DNA from: SVTX01 sp045577415
GTDB lineage: Bacteria; Bacillota; Clostridia; Oscillospirales; CAG-272
Length of the DNA: 38,096 bases
Reading direction: 5' to 3'
Assembly (NCBI GenBank): GCA_045577415.1
Contig: JAZNII010000020.1
Location: 1 to 38,096, forward strand
A program made the translations under genes and the position numbers. The notes beneath the pieces were generated by a model that saw nothing but the letters and a program-made list of their open reading frames with translations, searched no databases and was not told where the DNA came from. Within the stretch, counting starts at the first letter, position 1. Every line of letters begins with the position of its first letter. Positions 33,795-38,096 of this stretch are shown here, in pieces.

Positions 33795-34637
33795 ATGAAT
33801 GATATAATCAGCGCCATATTCAAATGCCCCGTCTGCGGTGGCAAGATGAGTGTGACCGATGACGGTAAAAGCGCGAAATGTGACGGCTCCAATCAAAAAG
33901 GGAAGAACCACAGCTTTGATTTTTCAGCCGACGGCTACCTCAGCTTCGGTGTGACGGGAGGAGACTCCAAATCCGCAGTTGCGGCGAGAAAAGCCTTTTT
34001 GAGATCGACCGATTGTTACCGTCCGGCCGCAGAGGCAATTTGTGACGCGGTGGCTAAATATGCTCCCGAGTGTGGAGTACTGATAGACGCAGGGTGCGGA
34101 GAGGGGTATTACACCTCTATGCTCTCGGAGGTTTCAGACAAAACCGTGGGATTTGACCTTTCAAAGTTTGCCTGCGCGGCAGGAGCAAAGCAAGCGAAAA
34201 AGGACGGCATAAACGATCTGATTTTTGCAACCGCAAGCGTTTTCGAGCTGCCTCTGCAGAGCGGATGCGCCGATGTCGTTACCAACATATTCGCTCCCTG
34301 CGCCGAGGATGAATACAAGCGTGTTCTTTGTGACGGAGGCCTGCTTTTCGTTGTCGGAGCGGGCAAAAACCATTTGATGGGACTAAAAAAAGTCATATAC
34401 GACGACGTTTATGAGAACGGTCAGCGCGCCGATCTACCCAAAAGCATGGAGCATCTTGGTTATGTGACCTCCGCCCACAACATACGAGTTGACGGTAAAG
34501 ACAATATCGACGCGCTCTTTTCCATGACGCCATACTATTGGCGAACGAGCGAGGCGGATAAAGAAAAACTGGCATCTCTTGACTCTATCGAGACCGAGAT
34601 CGAATTTGAAATCAACATTTACAAAAATAGCAACTGA
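33795..34637 (+). CDS. rlmA: RlmA-family 23S rRNA guanine methyltransferase
   Basis: A 280-residue protein. An N-terminal zinc site is formed by C11, C14, C29 and H39 (CPVC, then AKC and a longer loop to NHSFDF), as in RlmA, though the C29-H39 loop is longer than the usual CxxxH. It is followed by a Rossmann methyltransferase domain with DAGCGEGYYT (about 98-107). RlmA(I) methylates G745 and RlmA(II) methylates G748 of 23S rRNA; which one this is cannot be decided. An AGAGG site precedes the ATG. It leads a group with a glycosyltransferase and a HAD phosphatase. Confidence 0.85.
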   Translation: MNDIISAIFKCPVCGGKMSVTDDGKSAKCDGSNQKGKNHSFDFSADGYLSFGVTGGDSKSAVAARKAFLRSTDCYRPAAEAICDAVAKYAPECGVLIDAGCGEGYYTSMLSEVSDKTVGFDLSKFACAAGAKQAKKDGINDLIFATASVFELPLQSGCADVVTNIFAPCAEDEYKRVLCDGGLLFVVGAGKNHLMGLKKVIYDDVYENGQRADLPKSMEHLGYVTSAHNIRVDGKDNIDALFSMTPYYWRTSEADKEKLASLDSIETEIEFEINIYKNSN

Positions 34638-34654
34638 TAAAAGGATCGACTAAA

Positions 34655-35368
34655 ATGAAATTTTCACTTTGCATACCCATGTATAACGAAAGCTCAATAA
34701 TCAAGGAGACGGCACAGACCCTTTCGGATTATATGTCGGCGAATTTTGAGGATTACGAGATAATCTTCTCAAACGACGGCTCGAAGGACGGCTGCGACAA
34801 GCTGGTAGAGAAAATGTGTCTACCCCGCGTCCGCGTTGTCGGCTACGAGGTCAACAGAGGAAAGGGATATGCCGTAAGAACCGCTATGCTTGCCTCTGAG
34901 GGCGATATCGTCATGTTTACCGATGCAGACCTTGCATACGGATGCGATGTTATTAAAAGAGTTGCCGATACCTTTGCGGCAAATCCCGAAGCGGATATGG
35001 TTATCGGCTCCCGTAACCTTTCCGAGGACGGCTACGAGGGCTATACCCCTATCCGTAAGCTTGCCAGCAAGATCTATATAAAGGTTTTGTCGATAGTGGG
35101 CGGCTTCAGACTTTCCGACTCTCAATGCGGCTGCAAGGCATTTACGGGTAAAGCAACAAAGGAGATATTTTCACGTTGCGAGGTCGACCGCTTCGCCTTT
35201 GACTTCGAGTGCATCCTCTGGGCAAACCGCTTCGGCATGAAGATCGTCGAAATGCCCGTTAAGATAATCAATCACCGTGAAAGCTCGGTCAACGTCCTTC
35301 GCGACTCTTTCAAGATGGTGCGTGACATTTTGAAAATGAAAAAACGCATCAAAAAGGCTAAAATATAA
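34655..35368 (+). CDS. Family 2 glycosyltransferase (dolichyl-phosphate glucosyltransferase-like)
   Basis: A 237-residue GT2 enzyme. It opens with SLCIPMYNES, has NDGSKDG near 40-46 and the metal-binding DAD in TDADLAYG near 90. The arrangement, with NRGKGYAVRTAML, resembles the ALG5/DPM class that moves a sugar from a nucleotide sugar onto a polyprenyl phosphate. No transmembrane segment is obvious, so it would work at the inner membrane face. It overlaps the HAD gene by one base (TAATG). The sugar and acceptor are unknown. Confidence 0.88.
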   Translation: MKFSLCIPMYNESSIIKETAQTLSDYMSANFEDYEIIFSNDGSKDGCDKLVEKMCLPRVRVVGYEVNRGKGYAVRTAMLASEGDIVMFTDADLAYGCDVIKRVADTFAANPEADMVIGSRNLSEDGYEGYTPIRKLASKIYIKVLSIVGGFRLSDSQCGCKAFTGKATKEIFSRCEVDRFAFDFECILWANRFGMKIVEMPVKIINHRESSVNVLRDSFKMVRDILKMKKRIKKAKI

Positions 35369-36018
35369 TGAAAAATTACGACTTTTTACTCTTTGACCTT
35401 GACGGAACGCTGACCGACCCCGGCGAGGGTATTACTAATTCGGTCTCCTACGCTCTGGGAAAGTGGGGAATAGAGGTCAGCGACAAACGCGACCTGTATT
35501 GCTTCATAGGTCCGCCCCTTTCGGCATCCTTTAAAAAGTATTACGGATTTTCCGAGGGGGATGCTATTAAAAGCGTGGAGTATTACAGAGAGTATTTCCG
35601 CGACAGAGGAATTTTTGAAAATAAGGTCTACGAGGGTATTCCCGAACTGCTGGGGACGCTGAAAAAATCGGGCAAGACCCTTATTCTGGCGACCTCAAAG
35701 CCCGAAAAATTCGCAAAGCAGATACTTGACCACTTTGATCTTGCCAAGTATTTTGAGTTCGTTGCGGGAGCCAGCATGGACGAGTCAAGAAACAAAAAGG
35801 CGGACGTTATCCGCTACGCCCTTGAGATGTCGGGGATAGATGATCCTTCACGCGCCTTGATGATAGGCGACCGCGAGCAGGACGTGACGGGAGCTAAGCT
35901 CAACGGTCTTGATTCTCTCGGAGTGCTTTACGGCTACGGCGACAGAGCCGAGCTGACAGAGGCGTGCGCGACCTATATTGCCGAGACCGTCGAGGATATT
36001 TTGATCTTTGTTAAATAA
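35368..36018 (+). CDS. HAD-family phosphatase (phosphoglycolate phosphatase-like)
   Basis: A 216-residue HAD hydrolase. D10 and D12 (FDLDGTLTD) form the nucleophile and acid, SKPEKFAK carries the usual Lys, and GDREQDVTGAK the metal-binding Asp. The alpha-helical cap sits between about 16 and 80, as in the PGP/beta-phosphoglucomutase subfamily. It starts within the stop codon of the glycosyltransferase (ATG overlaps TAA by one base), so the two are translationally coupled. The substrate is unknown. A terminator follows at 36023-36071. Confidence 0.88.
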   Translation: MKNYDFLLFDLDGTLTDPGEGITNSVSYALGKWGIEVSDKRDLYCFIGPPLSASFKKYYGFSEGDAIKSVEYYREYFRDRGIFENKVYEGIPELLGTLKKSGKTLILATSKPEKFAKQILDHFDLAKYFEFVAGASMDESRNKKADVIRYALEMSGIDDPSRALMIGDREQDVTGAKLNGLDSLGVLYGYGDRAELTEACATYIAETVEDILIFVK

Positions 36019-36022
36019 TATG

Positions 36023-36071
36023 AAAAACACCTTTGCAGATCTGCATTGTTGCAGAAACACAAAGGTGTTTT
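36023..36071. terminator. Bidirectional terminator
   Basis: aaaacacctttg (36024-36035) pairs with caaaggtgtttt (36060-36071); the 24-nt loop itself can fold (gcagatctgc). The + strand continues ttttcttt and the minus strand ttttt, so both the HAD gene and the small basic gene may end here. Confidence 0.8.
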
Positions 36072-36092
36072 CTTTGTTGTATAATGTTATTT

Positions 36093-36398
36093 TTAGCCGT
36101 TCTTGTAGCGCTTAAGCGCAGGAGCGGCTTTTTGACGCTTTACTCCCTTGAGGATAAGCGTTCCCGTCTTTTTGTCTACCTTGCCGAATTTCTTCAGCTT
36201 CTTTTTCTTCATTTTCTCATATCTCTTGACAACCTGATTTATCTGCGCCAGCTTGACGGCAACTATCTCAGCGGTGTTGAGAACGTTGTATATGGCGCGT
36301 CCTACGTCTCTCTTTTTCTTTTCCTTTTTATAGGTAAGGATGGTACATTCGTAAAACTCGCCGTCCTTGTTTACTATTATCTTGTCATTCCTTTTCAT
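36093..36398 (-). CDS. Lysine-rich small protein of unknown function
   Basis: A 101-residue, strongly basic protein (about a quarter Lys) with no family I recognise. Residues 1-28 could form a small beta domain; the stretch from 61 to 70 is almost all Lys and Leu. Its ATG overlaps the stop codon of the nucleoside phosphorylase (ATGA, 36395-36398), indicating translational coupling and supporting that it is a real gene. The composition suggests RNA or ribosome binding, which is only an inference. No signal peptide or membrane segment is visible. Confidence 0.75.
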   Translation of the reverse strand: MKRNDKIIVNKDGEFYECTILTYKKEKKKRDVGRAIYNVLNTAEIVAVKLAQINQVVKRYEKMKKKKLKKFGKVDKKTGTLILKGVKRQKAAPALKRYKNG

Positions 36399-37174
36399 TT
36401 TTTACCTCTGTCGGCAATAATCAGCTTTTTCAACGCCTCAATACCGATCCTTATGGCAAGATCGGTATCGTGATGCTCGTCGGCATCATTGTCAAGTCCT
36501 GCGTCGGCTCTCTCTTGATTCCAGACCACCGAAAAGACCGCACCGCAATGAACTCGCAGGTAGCTTGCGACGGTAAAGAGCGTTCCCGATTCCATTTCGC
36601 TGGCAAGAACGCCAAGACGCTTCCAAGCCTCCCATTTTTCGAGGAGATCGCCCGCGGTTGGCATCCTCTTTGGAGAGTGCTGACCGTAGAATGAGTCCTT
36701 CGCCTGAACCACACCCGTGTGATAAGATGCACCAAGCTCAAGAGCAGCTTCCCTTAGAGCGAGCATAACGTCGGGGTCGCTGACCGCGGGGAACTCGATA
36801 GGCGCATACTCTCGCGACGTTCCGTCCTGTCTCACCGCTCCGCTTGCGATCACCGCGTCTCCCGCCTTGACGGAGAGATCAATGCCACCGCACGTTCCAA
36901 CTCGGATAAAGGTGTGAGCGCCGCACATAACAAGCTCCTCCATAGCGATAGCCGCCGATGGACCTCCGATGCCCGTGGAGCAGACCGTTACCGTCTCACC
37001 GTGCAATTTGCCGTTCCATATACAGTACTCGCGGTTCTGCGAAACCTTGTAAGGCTCGTCAAAGTAAGCGGCGATCTTCTCGCACCGAGCGGGGTCGCCT
37101 GGGAGGATGCAGTATTTGCCGATCTCGTCCTCGGCTATGTTTATATGATACTGTTTTTTGTGAGAGGATAGCAT
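36395..37174 (-). CDS. Nucleoside phosphorylase, uridine phosphorylase-like
   Basis: A 259-residue PNP/UDP family enzyme that splits a nucleoside with phosphate into base and ribose-1-phosphate for salvage. The phosphate-binding loop LPGDPARC is near residue 23, the RVGTCGGI motif near 91-98, and a SEMESGTLF block with the ribose-contacting ME pair near 192. The overall pattern is closest to uridine phosphorylase; other pyrimidine or purine nucleosides cannot be excluded. The ATG at 37174 follows GGAGGT. It has its own promoter and is coupled to the small basic gene downstream. Confidence 0.9.
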   Translation of the reverse strand: MLSSHKKQYHINIAEDEIGKYCILPGDPARCEKIAAYFDEPYKVSQNREYCIWNGKLHGETVTVCSTGIGGPSAAIAMEELVMCGAHTFIRVGTCGGIDLSVKAGDAVIASGAVRQDGTSREYAPIEFPAVSDPDVMLALREAALELGASYHTGVVQAKDSFYGQHSPKRMPTAGDLLEKWEAWKRLGVLASEMESGTLFTVASYLRVHCGAVFSVVWNQERADAGLDNDADEHHDTDLAIRIGIEALKKLIIADRGKK

Positions 37175-37206
37175 TTTGACCTCCGATAAAGAAGATTTCT
37201 GTTATT

Positions 37207-37235
37207 AGTATATCATAATAATGTCCAAATTTCAA
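37207..37235 (-). promoter_or_regulatory. Sigma-A promoter of the nucleoside phosphorylase
   Basis: Minus strand TTGAAA (37230-37235), a 17-nt spacer and TATACT (37207-37212), with TGA before the -10; the ATG is 33 nt downstream of the -10. Confidence 0.7.
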
Positions 37236-37244
37236 GAGCTTTTT

Positions 37245-37273
37245 GCATAATCTCGCAATTATGACAGATAATA
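37245..37273 (+). promoter_or_regulatory. Possible sigma-G (forespore) promoter of spoVAD
   Basis: GCATA (37245-37249), a 17-nt spacer and GATAATA (37267-37273). The sigma-G consensus of Bacillus is about GYATR-N17/18-CATWHTA, so one position differs. It is about 31 nt before the spoVAD ATG at 37304. spoVA genes are transcribed in the forespore in known species, which fits. Confidence 0.4.
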
Positions 37274-37303
37274 AGTACAAAATCTGATCAAATGGAGCTT
37301 AAA

Positions 37304-38096
37304 ATGGCAAAAGGAATAATTGAGCTTGACGCAAGCGTTATATCCACGGGAAACGCCGTGGGCAAAAAGGAATTTGAAGGCCCTCTGGGGTCGCTTTTCG
37401 ACATACACGATACCGACGACCGCTTCGGCATGGAAACATGGGAGAAGGCGGAAAGCGAGATGCAGCGTCTTGCCTTCAATGTGGCGCTGAAAAAGGCAGG
37501 ACTTGGCTTTGAGGATATCGGCGCGCTTTTTGCGGGAGATCTTCTCAATCAGTGCGTCGGCTCGTCCTACGGACTTCTTGGGTGCATGGTGCCTTATTTC
37601 GGCATATACGGCGCATGCTCGACCGCAGGCGAGGGGATGATGCTGGCGGCGACGATGACCACTCACAAGATATTCGAGCGTTGCGCCGCGGTTACAAGCT
37701 CTCATAACTGCTCGGCGGAGCGTCAGTACCGCACGCCTATCGAGTACGGCGGACAGAGAACGCCCACCTCTCAGTGGACGGTAACAGGCTCGGGAGCGTT
37801 TATTATCGGCGACGGTGACGCGGGAAAGGTCAAGATCCGCGCGGGAATGCCCGGGAGAGTCATAGAAAAGGGGATAAACGACGCCAACAATATGGGCGCG
37901 GCGATGGCACCCGCTATATGCGACACCTTGTGCCGCTATTTTGCCGAGAGCGGCACAAAGCCGCAGGATTATGACCTTATCGTCACAGGAGACCTCGGTC
38001 ACGAGGGAGCGTCTATATTGCGAGAGCTGATGGCGGTAGAGGGCTATGAATTCGGACAAAATTATACCGATTGCGGAATATTGATCTTCGACAAGA
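37304..38096 (+). CDS. spoVAD: Stage V sporulation protein AD (partial)
   Basis: At least 264 residues, cut by the window end; full proteins are about 335-340. It has the thiolase-like fold of SpoVAD, which binds dipicolinic acid and moves it into the forespore with other SpoVA proteins. The block GACSTAGEG and the DLGHEGASIL segment match the family. The ATG at 37304 is preferred over an in-frame ATG at 37292 because GGAG lies 7 nt before it. The preceding gene is divergent, so spoVAC is not directly upstream. Confidence 0.92.
   Translation, partial: MAKGIIELDASVISTGNAVGKKEFEGPLGSLFDIHDTDDRFGMETWEKAESEMQRLAFNVALKKAGLGFEDIGALFAGDLLNQCVGSSYGLLGCMVPYFGIYGACSTAGEGMMLAATMTTHKIFERCAAVTSSHNCSAERQYRTPIEYGGQRTPTSQWTVTGSGAFIIGDGDAGKVKIRAGMPGRVIEKGINDANNMGAAMAPAICDTLCRYFAESGTKPQDYDLIVTGDLGHEGASILRELMAVEGYEFGQNYTDCGILIFDK

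Noticed and set aside
37259..38059. Minus-strand open frame opposite spoVAD
   Set aside because: The + strand encodes a clear SpoVAD; the antisense product is Arg/Cys/His-rich and featureless.

Overview
The window looks like a chromosomal segment of a spore-forming, anaerobic Clostridia member, probably a gut Oscillospiraceae-type Firmicute; this is an inference from gene content, not a taxonomic search. Supporting signs are a spoVAD gene, the sporulation-linked ricT/yaaT partner of holB, AddAB rather than RecBCD, a 2[4Fe-4S] clostridial ferredoxin, a glycogen operon with both GlgC and GlgD, strong GGAGG-type ribosome sites, and palindromic repeats of a type I recall from gut Clostridia.

Layout. 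1-3700: a phosphoribosyltransferase-like gene on the minus strand, divergent from a PlsC-type acyltransferase with a zinc ribbon; then a wrecked FGGY sugar-kinase pseudogene and a MITE-like inverted repeat. 3674-5196: two tRNA-modification genes (ttcA, trmN6-like), minus strand. 5197-5782: a gene-free stretch full of inverted repeats. 5783-8550: ferredoxin, then holB-ricT, all minus. 8595-8813 is a divergent control region with two near-perfect sigma-A promoters.

8874-20651 is a long glycogen operon in the order glgB-glgC-glgD-glgA-glgP-GH13 amylase-FolC-like protein, closed by a strong terminator, with enolase (eno) next. Together these genes make ADP-glucose, elongate and branch glycogen, and break it down to glucose-1-phosphate and maltodextrins; enolase serves lower glycolysis. 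The FolC-like last gene has lost all recognisable ATP-binding and catalytic motifs and is the most puzzling gene here. 22131-30063 (minus) is a queG-like gene followed by addB and addA, a recombination-repair helicase-nuclease pair, ending at a terminator shared with eno. 30231-33692: an HtrA-type protease, response regulator and sensor kinase, a likely envelope-stress module. 33795-36018: rlmA, a family 2 glycosyltransferase and a HAD phosphatase. 36093-37174 (minus): a nucleoside phosphorylase and a coupled small basic protein. The window ends inside spoVAD, which has a possible forespore (sigma-G-like) promoter.

No tRNA, rRNA, CRISPR array, intact insertion sequence or prophage is visible. 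The least explained parts are the degenerate FolC paralogue, a tandem hairpin array between glgP and the amylase gene in which three of the hairpins are each followed by GTGATAT, the phosphoribosyltransferase with an altered PRPP motif, and the intergenic repeat elements.
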